Source of the DNA: Actinomycetes bacterium
GTDB lineage: Bacteria > Actinomycetota > Actinomycetes > Actinomycetales > Microbacteriaceae
NCBI GenBank assembly: GCA_023386675.1
Contig: JAEWJG010000033.1
Coordinates: 1-10,469, forward strand
Length of the DNA: 10,469 nucleotides
Direction of reading: 5' to 3'
Position numbers and translations under genes: made by a program. The notes below the pieces were generated by a model that was not told the DNA's origin, ran no database searches, and was given only the letters and a program-made list of their open reading frames with translations. Of the stretch, positions 1 to 7,063 are shown one piece after another. Each line of letters starts with the position of its first letter. Within the stretch, counting starts at the first letter, position 1.

Positions 1-817
1 GGGTGTGCGCGTCGAGCTCGCCCACGCGGCGCGCGGCGGGGACGCCCCCGGCGTCGATGGCCACCTCGAGGTCGAGGACGGCGATCGACCCGAGCTCGCG
101 CAGGCGGGATGCCTCGGTTGCGGCGCCTGCGACGAGGTCGTCGCCGTCGGCGTCGAAGAAGGCCACGTCCAGCTCGGCCGCACCGGCGAGCGCCGCCGGC
201 CCGAACACCGGCAGCGCGCCCTGCGGCGGCCGCGGCACGATCGACGGCCCGACCACCGAGTAGTCGTCGCCCTCGAAGCGGATGTGGTGCACCCGGTCGC
301 GGTCGAGGTAGCGGCCTGTCGGCACGTCGCGGATGACGGCGTCCGTCTCCCACGAGTCCCAGAGGCGCCGCGCGACCTCGACGGCGTCGGCCGGGCTGCC
401 CGCCTGGCCGGACCGTCCGTAGAGGGAAGCGGTCGCCGTGTCGTCCGCGGCGGTCGCGACCCAGCCGGCGCGGCCACGCGCGGCGTAGTCGAGGGAGGCG
501 AGCTGCGTCGCGACGTGGAACGGCTCCGTGTAGACCGTCCCAGCCTCGGGCACCAGGCCGATGGACCCGGTCAGCGGCGCGGCGAAGGCAGCCCGCTGGA
601 TCGCATCCAGCCGTGCCCGGATGCCGCCCGGCTCCGACGGCGCCACGGCCGCATCGGCGAAGGTGGCGAAGACGAACCCGGCGCGCTCGGCGGCCTGGGC
701 GCGCTGCGCGTGCAGCCGACCGGCGAGCAGTTCGGCGGGTGCATGCGTCGCTGCCCGCCAGGCGGCGGGATGTGCCCCGTCGCCGTCGAGCTCGATTCCG
801 AGGATGAGATCGGTCAT
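1..817 (-). CDS. LLM-class FMN-dependent monooxygenase (NtaA/SnaA/DszA type), C-terminus cut by window edge
   Basis: The frame opens with ATG at 817 and runs 272 codons to the left edge without a stop, so the C-terminal third is missing (family members are about 350-450 residues). It is recognised by bacterial luciferase-like monooxygenase blocks: EPFHVATQLASLDYAARGRAG at about residues 98-117 (flavin-binding region of the TIM barrel), WDSWETDAVIRD at 153-164, the YLDRDRVHHIRFEG segment at 170-183, and VPRPPQG at 194-200. This family uses FMNH2 delivered by a separate reductase and O2 to oxidise small substrates, often cleaving C-S or C-N bonds; it is cytosolic. Its ATG overlaps the TGA of the DUF1684 gene (ATGA, 814-817), so it is probably translationally coupled and the most distal operon gene visible. 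By analogy with YxeK and YtmO of B. subtilis it may break the C-S bond of an N-acetylated S-modified cysteine. The family call is firm; the substrate is inferred from context. Confidence 0.9.
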   Translation of the reverse strand, partial: MTDLILGIELDGDGAHPAAWRAATHAPAELLAGRLHAQRAQAAERAGFVFATFADAAVAPSEPGGIRARLDAIQRAAFAAPLTGSIGLVPEAGTVYTEPFHVATQLASLDYAARGRAGWVATAADDTATASLYGRSGQAGSPADAVEVARRLWDSWETDAVIRDVPTGRYLDRDRVHHIRFEGDDYSVVGPSIVPRPPQGALPVFGPAALAGAAELDVAFFDADGDDLVAGAATEASRLRELGSIAVLDLEVAIDAGGVPAARRVGELDAHT

Positions 818-1662
818 CGTGCGGTCCTCTCGTGCGGGATGCGCTCCCCGGCCTCCACCGGGAAGGGCAGCCGGTTGCCGGCGGGCGGCAGCGGGCAGGT
901 GGCGAACTCGGTGTAGGCGCAGGGCAGGTTGACGGCGCGGGTGAAGTCGAGCACGACGCGGCCGTCGGCGCCGGGCGCGGCGACCGAGAGGGAGCGGTTG
1001 GCGGCGTAGGTCGTGACCCCGCTGGTCGCATCCGTGAAGAGCACGAGTAGCGAGCCCGGCGCGGACCCGTTGAACGCGATCAGCCGGTGCGCCGATCCGT
1101 CGTGGGGGAACTCGACCTCGCCGGGCGCGGCGTAGACGTGCTGCAGGCCCTCGGCGACGGAGCCGACGGTGACCTCGACCGGCGCGTCGTATGGCACGAA
1201 GCGTCCCTCGATCACCCAGCTCTCCGACGGCTCGTAGGCGGGGGTGCCGCGGTAGCCGGCGCGGGTGGGATGTCCGGGATGCCGCGGGCGCAGCAGGTCG
1301 TGCCCGCCTCGCTTGGCGATCTCGATGACGGGGTCCCCGAACGCGGCGGTGCGTCCGCCGCGTTCGGGGATCGAGCCGAAGACGACCCGGCCGGTGACCT
1401 CCGCACCGTCCACGAGCAGCGACTCCCCGGGGCCGAGGTCTGCGATCACGCCCTCCTCCCCCGTCGACCAGCGGCCGGGGAGGCCGTCGTAGGCGGTCGG
1501 CTCAGCTGTCAGCCAGTGCTGCGCCGTGATGGCGAGGAAGCCGTGGGCGGAGGCGCGGTCGGCCTCGTGCGTGTCGTGCCACGCCTGCCAGTCGGCCGCG
1601 AAGGCGGTCGACGCGGACGAGACTGCCGCGGCGGGCGCTGTGGTGTCGGATGCGATGGTCAT
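814..1662 (-). CDS. DUF1684 family protein, function unknown
   Basis: A 282-residue protein without signal peptide or membrane segment. The first 22 residues are low-complexity Ala/Ser/Thr; the domain then fills the rest. Family hallmarks seen: WQAWHDTHEADRASAHGFLA at about 25-44, GLPGRWSTGEEGVIADL at 60-76, and the signature near the C-terminus, DFTRAVNLPCAYTEFATCP (239-257) followed by LPPAGNRLPFPVEAGE. Many DUF1684 proteins end this way; the conserved Cys-Ala-Tyr and Cys-Pro-Leu-Pro elements could form a binding or catalytic site, but no activity can be read from the sequence. It starts 24 bases after the binding-protein stop with only a weak ribosome site (GGACGG region), and its TGA overlaps the monooxygenase ATG. 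Its placement between importer and monooxygenase suggests a job in the same catabolic route, possibly a substrate- or cofactor-handling step. That role is inference. Confidence 0.88.
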   Translation of the reverse strand: MTIASDTTAPAAAVSSASTAFAADWQAWHDTHEADRASAHGFLAITAQHWLTAEPTAYDGLPGRWSTGEEGVIADLGPGESLLVDGAEVTGRVVFGSIPERGGRTAAFGDPVIEIAKRGGHDLLRPRHPGHPTRAGYRGTPAYEPSESWVIEGRFVPYDAPVEVTVGSVAEGLQHVYAAPGEVEFPHDGSAHRLIAFNGSAPGSLLVLFTDATSGVTTYAANRSLSVAAPGADGRVVLDFTRAVNLPCAYTEFATCPLPPAGNRLPFPVEAGERIPHERTAR

Positions 1663-1686
1663 GGTGTCAGCCGTCCGTCTCGTGGG

Positions 1687-2703
1687 TCACTGGTTGTCGA
1701 GCGGGAGGCCTGGCGGGTTGATCTCGGCCTTCGGCAGCCCTTCGTTGGCGAGGTTGTACGCCTTCAGCCACTTCGCGTACTGGCCGCCCTCGATGAGGTG
1801 GTTGATCGCATCCGCGATGGGCTGGTCGAGACCGCTCCCCTTCTTCACCGTGGCGGCGATCAGGCCCTGGAGGCTCTCGCCTGCGCCCGAGAAGGTGCCG
1901 GCGGTGCGTGTGGGGTTCGCCGACGACGCGCTCTGCGTGTTCTGGTAGGCGGCGGTCGGGTTCGGCCCGAAGTTGGCGTCGATCTTGCCGGAGTTCAGGG
2001 CCAGGTAGGTGGAGTTGGCGTCCGGGTAGTACTTGATGTCGAGCGTCTTGCCCTCGGAAGCGAGCTTCGCCTTCCACTCGAGCAGGATCTTCTCCTGGTT
2101 GGTGCCGGAGCTGACGGCGACGGTCTTCCCGGCGAGGTTCTCGTAGTCGTTCTTGAACTCCCACGTGTCCTTCTTGAGCACGGTGAAGGCGAGCTCGTCC
2201 TTGCGGTAGGAGGCGAAGTCGTACTTCTCCTTGCGCTGCTCGGTGTCGGTGATGTTCGAGAAGCCGACGTCGGTCGCGCCGGTGTCGATCCCGACGAAGA
2301 GGTTGTCCCAGGTCGCGTTCTTGACCTCGGGCTGGAGCCCCAGGACCGCGGCGACGAGGCGGCCGAGGTCGGGCTCCGAGCCGGTCAGCGTCTTCTGGTC
2401 GTCGCCCGTGAAGGCGAGCGGCGGGAAGCCGGCGGGCAGGGCGCCCACGCCGATGACGAGCTTGCCGCTCTTCTTCACGGCGGCGGGCAGCTCGGCCGCG
2501 ATGGAGTCGACCTTGTCGACCTTGACCGTGGTCTCGGTGCCGGCGCCGTTGGTGTGCGCGGCGATGGTGACGGAGCCGGCGGTGGATGCGCTCTCGGCCG
2601 ACGCCTGCCCCGAGCAGGCCGCCAGAGAGGCGATGAGAGCGGCGGACGCGAGGACCGCGCCAGGGACGCCGAGTCGGCGCCGGAACGAACGATGGGATGA
2701 CAT
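1687..2703 (-). CDS. ABC transporter substrate-binding lipoprotein, family 3 (polar amino acids)
   Basis: A 338-residue periplasmic-type binding protein. The N-terminus is a lipoprotein signal: basic RSFRRR (5-10), hydrophobic stretch, and lipobox SLAAC with the lipidated Cys at residue 30, so it is tethered outside the membrane. The mature part has the SBP_bac_3 layout: KLVIGVGALPAGFPPLAF (81-98), the GSEPDLGRLVAAVLGL segment (108-123), TWDNLFVGIDTGATDVGFSN (131-150), then TDTEQRKEKYDFA, where R157 sits at the usual carboxylate-binding arginine position. The ATG at 2703 is chosen because AAGGAG lies 7 bases upstream; a GTG at 2754 in the same frame would put a non-signal extension in front and has no such site. 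It follows the ATPase gene after 47 bases, so unlike its neighbours it has its own strong ribosome site, consistent with the excess of binding protein importers need. Ligand unknown; a cystine or S-substituted cysteine is plausible from the neighbours. Confidence 0.94.
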   Translation of the reverse strand: MSSHRSFRRRLGVPGAVLASAALIASLAACSGQASAESASTAGSVTIAAHTNGAGTETTVKVDKVDSIAAELPAAVKKSGKLVIGVGALPAGFPPLAFTGDDQKTLTGSEPDLGRLVAAVLGLQPEVKNATWDNLFVGIDTGATDVGFSNITDTEQRKEKYDFASYRKDELAFTVLKKDTWEFKNDYENLAGKTVAVSSGTNQEKILLEWKAKLASEGKTLDIKYYPDANSTYLALNSGKIDANFGPNPTAAYQNTQSASSANPTRTAGTFSGAGESLQGLIAATVKKGSGLDQPIADAINHLIEGGQYAKWLKAYNLANEGLPKAEINPPGLPLDNQ

Positions 2704-2710
2704 GCGGATT

Positions 2711-2716
2711 CTCCTT
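2711..2716 (-). promoter_or_regulatory. ribosome binding site of the binding-protein gene
   Basis: On the minus strand AAGGAG followed by seven to eight bases precedes ATG at 2703. This supports the start just before the lipoprotein signal and rejects the in-frame GTG at 2754. Confidence 0.7.
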
Positions 2717-2750
2717 GGTGGATGGGATGGTGCGTTCAGAGACGGTGCCC

Positions 2751-3509
2751 TCACAGGACCCGGCTCAGGAACTCTCTGGTGCGCTCCTCGCGCGGGCGGT
2801 CGAGGACGTCGGCGGGGCTGCCCTGCTCGACGATCCGGCCGTCGTCGAGGAACACGACGCGGTCGGCGACCTCGCGGGCGAAGCCGATCTCGTGGGTGAC
2901 GACGACGAGGGTCGCCCCGCCCCCGGCGAGCGAGCGGATGACCGCGAGCACCTCGCCGACGAGCTCCGGGTCGAGCGCGGAGGTCGGCTCGTCGAACAGC
3001 AGCACCTCCGGTCGCAGGGCGAGCGCGCGGGCGATGGCGACGCGCTGCTGCTGGCCGCCGGAGAGCTGGCGCGGGTAGGCCGCCGCTTTGTCGGAGAGGC
3101 CGACCCGTGCGAGCAGCGCGAGCGCCTCCTCCCGGGCGACCGCGGCGGGCGTGCCCTGCGCGATCGGCGCCTCGGACACATTCTCCAGGATGGTGAGGTG
3201 CGGGAACAGGTTGAAGTTCTGGAACACGAAGCCGATCCGGGCGCGCTGCCGCAGGATCTCCTTCTCGCTGCGCTCCTTCAGCCGGCCCCGCTGCACCCGC
3301 ACGCCGATCAGCTCGCCGCCGACGACGACGTAGCCCCCGTCGAGCGGTTCGAGGTGGTTGATCGCCCGCAGCAGCGTCGACTTGCCCGAGCCGGACGGCC
3401 CCAGGATGACGGTGACGGTCCCTGCGTCGATGGTCAGGTCCACGCCGCGCAGCACCGGCTTGTCGCCGAACGCCTTCGTCGCGTTCGCGATCTCGATGCC
3501 GGCGCTCAT
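2751..3509 (-). CDS. amino acid ABC transporter ATP-binding protein (GlnQ/HisP type)
   Basis: A 252-residue ATPase subunit of the polar amino acid uptake family, powering the permease encoded just upstream. All nucleotide-binding elements are present: Walker A GPSGSGKST (37-45), Q-loop Gln97 in FVFQNFNLFPH, signature LSGGQQQR (149-156), Walker B LLFDEP (170-175), D-loop SALD (177-180) and switch His206 in VVTHE. Length is normal for the family (about 240-260). The insert between residues 64 and 90 (RVQRGRLKERSEKE) is typical of the cystine/glutamine-type ATPases. The start ATG at 3509 overlaps the permease stop (ATGA at 3506-3509), so translation is probably coupled. A much longer open frame continues upstream but belongs to a different, permease-overlapping reading and lacks homology. 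Function is certain at family level; substrate specificity is not encoded in this subunit. Confidence 0.97.
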   Translation of the reverse strand: MSAGIEIANATKAFGDKPVLRGVDLTIDAGTVTVILGPSGSGKSTLLRAINHLEPLDGGYVVVGGELIGVRVQRGRLKERSEKEILRQRARIGFVFQNFNLFPHLTILENVSEAPIAQGTPAAVAREEALALLARVGLSDKAAAYPRQLSGGQQQRVAIARALALRPEVLLFDEPTSALDPELVGEVLAVIRSLAGGGATLVVVTHEIGFAREVADRVVFLDDGRIVEQGSPADVLDRPREERTREFLSRVL

Positions 3510-4474
3510 GGGCGGACTCCCGTCGCGGACCGCGCCCAGCGGCGCACGCGCTGCAGCGGCGTCGGCGGCAGCGAGCGGACGGCGCCTCTGGCGTAGAACC
3601 GCTCGACGTAGTACTGGATGACCGACACCACGCTGGTGAGCACGAGGTACCAGATGGTGGCGACCACGAGCAGCGGGATGATGTCTGTCGGGTAGGTGCT
3701 TCCGAGGTTCTGGACGACGCCGAACAGATCGAGCAGCGACACGTAGAAGAGGAGGGAGCTGGCCTTCAGGAGCCCGATGATCTGGTTCACGTAGGCCGGG
3801 ACGATCGAGCGCAGCGCCTGCGGAAGCACGATCCGGCGGAACTGCCGCCCGCGCGGGAGGCCCAGCGCCTTCGCCGCCTCGTGCTGCCCCTGGTCGACCG
3901 ACAGCACGCCGGCCCGCACGATCTCGGAGCTGTAGGCGATCTCGCTGAGGCTGAGGCCGATGACGCCGAGCGTCAGGTCGGAGAGCACGTTCACCGTCTT
4001 GAACTCGGCCTGCGGACCGAACGGGATGCCGATCCCGATGGTCGGGTACAGGTTGCCGAGGTTGTACAGGAACAGCAGCACCAGGATGAGCGGCACCGAC
4101 CGGAACACCCAGACGTACAGCCAGCTCACCGAGCTCAGCACCGGGTTGGACGAGAGCCGCCCGAGCGCCAGCAGGACGCCGCCGGCGAAGCTGACGACCG
4201 CCGAGATCGCGGTCGCCACCAGCGTCAGCTGCAGGCCGGTCAAGATGGCCGGGCTGAACAGCCACTTGCCGACCTTCGCCCACTCCCACGCCGGGTTGGT
4301 GAACAGCGTCTGGCCGAAGTTCAGCAGGAGCACGAGCACGAGCGCGGCGGCGATCCACCGGCCGGGGTGCCGCAGCGGAAGTATGGGACGCTCGGCGAGG
4401 CGGCGGAGGTCGACGCCGTCCGGGATGGCGGCAGGAGCGGTGCGAACCGCCTCCACGGTGGTCGCGGCGCTCAT
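3506..4474 (-). CDS. amino acid ABC transporter permease (HisM/GlnP type)
   Basis: A 322-residue integral membrane subunit. The first 38 residues are polar and presumably cytoplasmic. Hydrophobic segments lie at about 40-57, 78-105, 119-139, 167-181, 229-250 and 264-288. The EAA loop that docks on the ATPase is seen as EAAKALGLPRGRQFRRIVLPQ (199-219), preceded by the typical EIAYSSEIVRAGV. The WVFRSVPLILVLLFLYN segment (122-138) matches the conserved first half of the transport domain. There is only one permease gene, so the transporter is probably a homodimeric permease with two ATPases, as in the cystine-type systems. ATG at 4474 overlaps the TGA of the GNAT gene (ATGA at 4471-4474), and the TGA at 3506 overlaps the ATPase ATG. 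The C-terminal tail (from 295) is basic and cytoplasmic. Confidence 0.96.
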   Translation of the reverse strand: MSAATTVEAVRTAPAAIPDGVDLRRLAERPILPLRHPGRWIAAALVLVLLLNFGQTLFTNPAWEWAKVGKWLFSPAILTGLQLTLVATAISAVVSFAGGVLLALGRLSSNPVLSSVSWLYVWVFRSVPLILVLLFLYNLGNLYPTIGIGIPFGPQAEFKTVNVLSDLTLGVIGLSLSEIAYSSEIVRAGVLSVDQGQHEAAKALGLPRGRQFRRIVLPQALRSIVPAYVNQIIGLLKASSLLFYVSLLDLFGVVQNLGSTYPTDIIPLLVVATIWYLVLTSVVSVIQYYVERFYARGAVRSLPPTPLQRVRRWARSATGVRP

Positions 4475-4980
4475 CGCTCCACCCCCAGCGTCTTCTCGAA
4501 CGGGTGGATGCCGACCTGCTCCGGCTCCAGCGCTGTGTCGTAGAGCGGGCGGTATCCCGCCGCCAGGTAGAGCGCCTTCGCCTCCGGCTGGCGGGGGCCG
4601 GTCGTCAGGAACACCGTGGTGTAGCCCTGGCGGACGGCCTCCGACTCCAGCTCGTTCACGATCCGGCGGGCGAGCCCCTGGCGGCGGTGACGGGAGCTGG
4701 TCCAGATGCGCTTCAGCTCGGCGGTGCGCTCGTCGAGCCGCTTGAACGCACCCCCGGCGATGGGCTCGCCGAGGCGGAGCAGCAGCACGAACGCGCCGCC
4801 CTCCGCGGGCGAGAACAGCTCGGCCGGGTAGCGGTTCAGCTCGGTCGAGGCGCGCTCGCCGAAGAAGTCTCCGTAGCGGGTGTCGTACTCGTATTCGAGC
4901 TCGTCCAGCAGCGGCCTGGCCAGTGGATCGGTCGCTTCGACATAACGGAACTCGTCGGCGTCGACGTTCGTGACGGTCAC
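4471..4980 (-). CDS. GNAT-family N-acetyltransferase
   Basis: A 169-residue cytosolic acetyltransferase using acetyl-CoA. Motif A is ELKRIWTSSRHRRQGLARRI (about 88-107), with the pyrophosphate-binding pattern R99-x-x-G102-x-A104. Motif B is VFLTTGPRQPEAKALYLAAG (123-142), then YRPLYD. The start is GTG at 4980, supported by a near-ideal AAGGAGG six bases upstream (4987-4993). It is the first gene of the minus-strand run, and its TGA overlaps the permease ATG. A GNAT heading an amino acid importer and LLM monooxygenase operon matches YxeL and YtmI (SnaB) of B. subtilis, which N-acetylate S-modified cysteines before oxidation. That substrate assignment is by context only; motif A/B similarity alone would fit many amine acceptors. 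Confidence 0.92.
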   Translation of the reverse strand: MTVTNVDADEFRYVEATDPLARPLLDELEYEYDTRYGDFFGERASTELNRYPAELFSPAEGGAFVLLLRLGEPIAGGAFKRLDERTAELKRIWTSSRHRRQGLARRIVNELESEAVRQGYTTVFLTTGPRQPEAKALYLAAGYRPLYDTALEPEQVGIHPFEKTLGVER

Positions 4981-5136
4981 CGGATGCCTCCTTCTCGCGG
5001 GGTGGGAGCGGATGTTTCGGATGACCGTAGAGGGCGGCCCGGGACTCGGGGAAACGAAAATTACGGTTTGCGACGGCCGCGAAACACGGCGTCACGGAGG
5101 CTTGCCGGGGCCGCGCCTGCGATGCAGGGTGACGCG
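4981..5136. promoter_or_regulatory. divergent intergenic region, probable promoters for the importer operon and the FAD protein gene
   Basis: This 156-base gap separates the start codons of two divergent transcription units, so both promoters should lie here or nearby. An AT-rich island at 5051-5070 (GAAACGAAAATTACGGTTTG) stands out in GC-rich surroundings. On the minus strand it contains TAATTT (5063-5058) with TGTTTC 17 bases upstream (5086-5081), a weak -35/-10 pair toward the GNAT gene. A second TANNNT box, TACGGT, is at 5029-5024 on the minus strand. The island is also a loose dyad (AAAC...GTTT), so a regulator could bind it. No convincing plus-strand promoter was picked out, and no known riboswitch fold was recognised. 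Confidence 0.4.
4987..4993 (-). promoter_or_regulatory. ribosome binding site deciding the GTG start of the GNAT gene
   Basis: On the minus strand AAGGAGG lies six bases before GTG at 4980, a near-perfect anti-16S match. It fixes the start of the first operon gene on GTG rather than an internal codon. Confidence 0.8.
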
Positions 5137-7059
5137 ATGCCCACCTCGTCCCCGGCCCTCTCCATCGCCGTCGTCGGCGCCGGTCCGCGCGCCGTCGGCT
5201 GGCTGGAGCGGTTCGCCGCGGCACGATCGGTGGCCGCCGACCGGCCGCCGGTGGTCCTCCACCTCATCGACCCGTTCCCGGCCGGTCCCGGCCGGATCTG
5301 GCGCGACGACCAGTCGCCGCTGCTGAAGCTGAACTCGATGGTCGAGGACGTCACGATGTTCACGGACGACTCGTGCACGGTCGACGGGCCGGTCGCCCCC
5401 GGGCCGTCGCTGCTGGAGTGGGTCCAAGGCGTGCGGGAGGGGCGCATCCGGGACGCGGAGGTCGGCGATCCCGTGGTGCGGGCCGAGCTCGCGCGCCTGC
5501 GCCGGGGCGACTTCCCGACCCGGCGGCTGCAGAGCCGCTACCTGGACTGGTTCCTGAGCCGGGCGATCGCCGCGCTGGATGCGGACGCGACCGTCGTGCG
5601 GCTCACCGGCGAGGTGGTCTCGGTGTCGAGCGCGGAGGACCACGAGCTGGTCCGATTGACGGACGGGACGGTGATCCCTGCGGACGCCGTCGTGTACGCG
5701 CTCGGCCACACCGGCAGCGAGCCGGCCGGCGAGGCCGTCGCCTTCGCCGACTTCGCGAGCCGCCACGGGCTGCACTACCAACCGCCGGCCTTCACCGCCG
5801 ACGCCGACCTCTCCGGCATCGCGCCGGGCGAGACTGTCGCCGTGCGCGGGATGGGTCTCGCCGCGGTCGATCTCGTCGTGCTGCTGGCCGAGGGACGCGG
5901 CGGACGCTTCGAGCGCCACCACGACGGCCTGCGCTACCGGCCGAGCGGGCGCGAGCCGCGCATCCTGATCGGGTCGCGCCGCGGCGTGCCGTACCGGTCG
6001 AAGATCTCGTCGGCCCTGGCAGGCGAGGCGCCGTCGCTGCGGTATCTCACGTCGGAGGTGGTCGCGCGGCTCACCCGCGAGCCCGGCACGCTCGACTTCC
6101 GGCGCGACGTCTGGCCGCTCGTGGAGCGCGAACTGCTCCACGGGTACTACCGGGAGCTGTTCACCGGGCATCCCGGGCGGGTCGCAATCCCGTGGGAGTG
6201 GTTCCGGGCGCAGCTGGATGCGGTGGATCTGCGGTCGGCGGCCTACGCCGAGCTGCTGGCCGCGTCCCTCCCCGATGCGGCCGACCATCTGCACCTCGAC
6301 GCGTTCGACCGCCCGCTCGCCGGAGAGCGGTTCGCCACGCGCGACGCGCTGCAGCACCGCATCCGGGAGCACCTCCGCGACGACCTGAACCGGCGGACCG
6401 CCCCAGAGCACAGCGAGACCCTCGGGCTCTTCCTGGCGCTGCTGCAGACGATGTTCGCGCTCGCGCCGGTGGGCGCCTCCCCCGCCTGGACCGAGGAGTC
6501 GCGCACCCGCGACCTGCACGGCTGGTGGCCCGCCTACTTCAGCTACGTCGCGTCCGGTCCGCCCGGGCACCGGCTGGAGGAGCTGCTCGCGCTCTCGCAC
6601 GCCGGGATCGTGGAGTTCGCCGGCCCTGACCTGATGGTGTCCGCAGATGAGGAGGCGGGCGCGTTCCAGGTGTCCAGCCCGTCGGTCGAGGGGGCGGTCG
6701 CCGTGCGCACGCTGGTCGACGCGTGGCTGCCCGCCGCCCACGCCGACCGCACCGACAATCGGGCGCTCCGCGACCTCGCGGTGAGCGGCGCCGGGTCCTT
6801 CCGGCACGGGATGCTGCGGGTGCACCCCGCCGACGCGCGGGTGCTCGATGCGACCGGGGCGCCGCATCCACGCCGCTGGGCGATCGGGCCGTTCACCGAC
6901 GCGCCGTTCGCCGGCGCGTTCGCCCGGCCGGGCACGAACGCCCTGTCGTTCCGCGAGAATGACCGTGTCGCACAGGCGGTGCACCGGCTGCTCGCGGACC
7001 GCGCGGCGACGCACGGCGCAACATCGCCTGGCACGTCGCCGGTGCTGTCACTACAGTGA
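5137..7059 (+). CDS. FAD/NAD(P)-binding protein (PF13454-like flavoprotein), substrate unknown
   Basis: A 640-residue cytosolic flavoprotein. The N-terminal dinucleotide fold reads SIAVVGAGPRAVGWLERF (9-26). The usual third glycine of GxGxxG (GAGPRG in many relatives) is Ala here. It is followed by HLIDPFPAGPGRIWR, which ends the second strand. KLNSM (after about residue 66) is a typical family element. A second Rossmann-like motif, VAVRGMGLAAVDLVVLL, begins near residue 235 (G238-M-G240). A conserved C-terminal block, RWAIGPFTDAPFAGAFARPG, starts near residue 574. Such proteins resemble N-hydroxylating or Baeyer-Villiger-type monooxygenases but are mostly uncharacterised. ATG at 5137 is preferred, with AGGG upstream; the in-frame ATG at 5122 has GGAGG too far away (21 bases). 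It lies head-to-head with the importer operon and four bases before the MetY-like gene, suggesting sulfur or amino acid oxidation. Family confident, reaction unknown. Confidence 0.88.
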   Translation: MPTSSPALSIAVVGAGPRAVGWLERFAAARSVAADRPPVVLHLIDPFPAGPGRIWRDDQSPLLKLNSMVEDVTMFTDDSCTVDGPVAPGPSLLEWVQGVREGRIRDAEVGDPVVRAELARLRRGDFPTRRLQSRYLDWFLSRAIAALDADATVVRLTGEVVSVSSAEDHELVRLTDGTVIPADAVVYALGHTGSEPAGEAVAFADFASRHGLHYQPPAFTADADLSGIAPGETVAVRGMGLAAVDLVVLLAEGRGGRFERHHDGLRYRPSGREPRILIGSRRGVPYRSKISSALAGEAPSLRYLTSEVVARLTREPGTLDFRRDVWPLVERELLHGYYRELFTGHPGRVAIPWEWFRAQLDAVDLRSAAYAELLAASLPDAADHLHLDAFDRPLAGERFATRDALQHRIREHLRDDLNRRTAPEHSETLGLFLALLQTMFALAPVGASPAWTEESRTRDLHGWWPAYFSYVASGPPGHRLEELLALSHAGIVEFAGPDLMVSADEEAGAFQVSSPSVEGAVAVRTLVDAWLPAAHADRTDNRALRDLAVSGAGSFRHGMLRVHPADARVLDATGAPHPRRWAIGPFTDAPFAGAFARPGTNALSFRENDRVAQAVHRLLADRAATHGATSPGTSPVLSLQ

Positions 7060-7060
7060 C
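7047..7060. promoter_or_regulatory. perfect palindrome with TANNNT box abutting the metY-like start codon
   Basis: GTCACT-AC-AGTGAC is a perfect 6-2-6 inverted repeat that ends three bases before the ATG at 7064 and contains the stop codon of the preceding flavoprotein gene. It includes TACAGT (7052-7057), a TANNNT -10 box whose last base is six bases before the ATG. This places the expected transcript start at or next to the A of ATG, the classic geometry of actinobacterial leaderless genes. CTGGCA at 7028-7033 is a 4-of-6 -35 match with an 18-base spacer. No good ribosome binding site precedes this ATG, which agrees with leaderless expression. The palindrome could also be an operator; both readings are inferred. 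Confidence 0.45.
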
Positions 7061-7063
7061 CCC

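Noticed and set aside
1087..2700. Long plus-strand open frame of 537 codons opposite the DUF1684 and binding-protein genes
   Set aside because: It is antisense to two clear family members, its translation is low-complexity Arg/Gly/Asp/Val-rich with no recognisable domain, and such frames are expected in very GC-rich DNA.
2704..2754. GTG at 2754 as start of the binding protein
   Set aside because: It would add 17 polar residues before the lipoprotein signal and lacks a ribosome site, while ATG at 2703 has AAGGAG at good spacing.
5122..5136. ATG at 5122 as start of the flavoprotein
   Set aside because: The nearest GGAGG is 21 bases upstream, too far. The ATG at 5137 has AGGG closer and starts right before the dinucleotide fold. 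The difference is only five residues and cannot be excluded completely.
5092..7014. Minus-strand open frame of 640 codons opposite the flavoprotein gene
   Set aside because: Composition is Arg/Gly/Pro/Val-rich without any family motif. The plus strand encodes a full flavoprotein with dinucleotide-binding motifs over the same bases.
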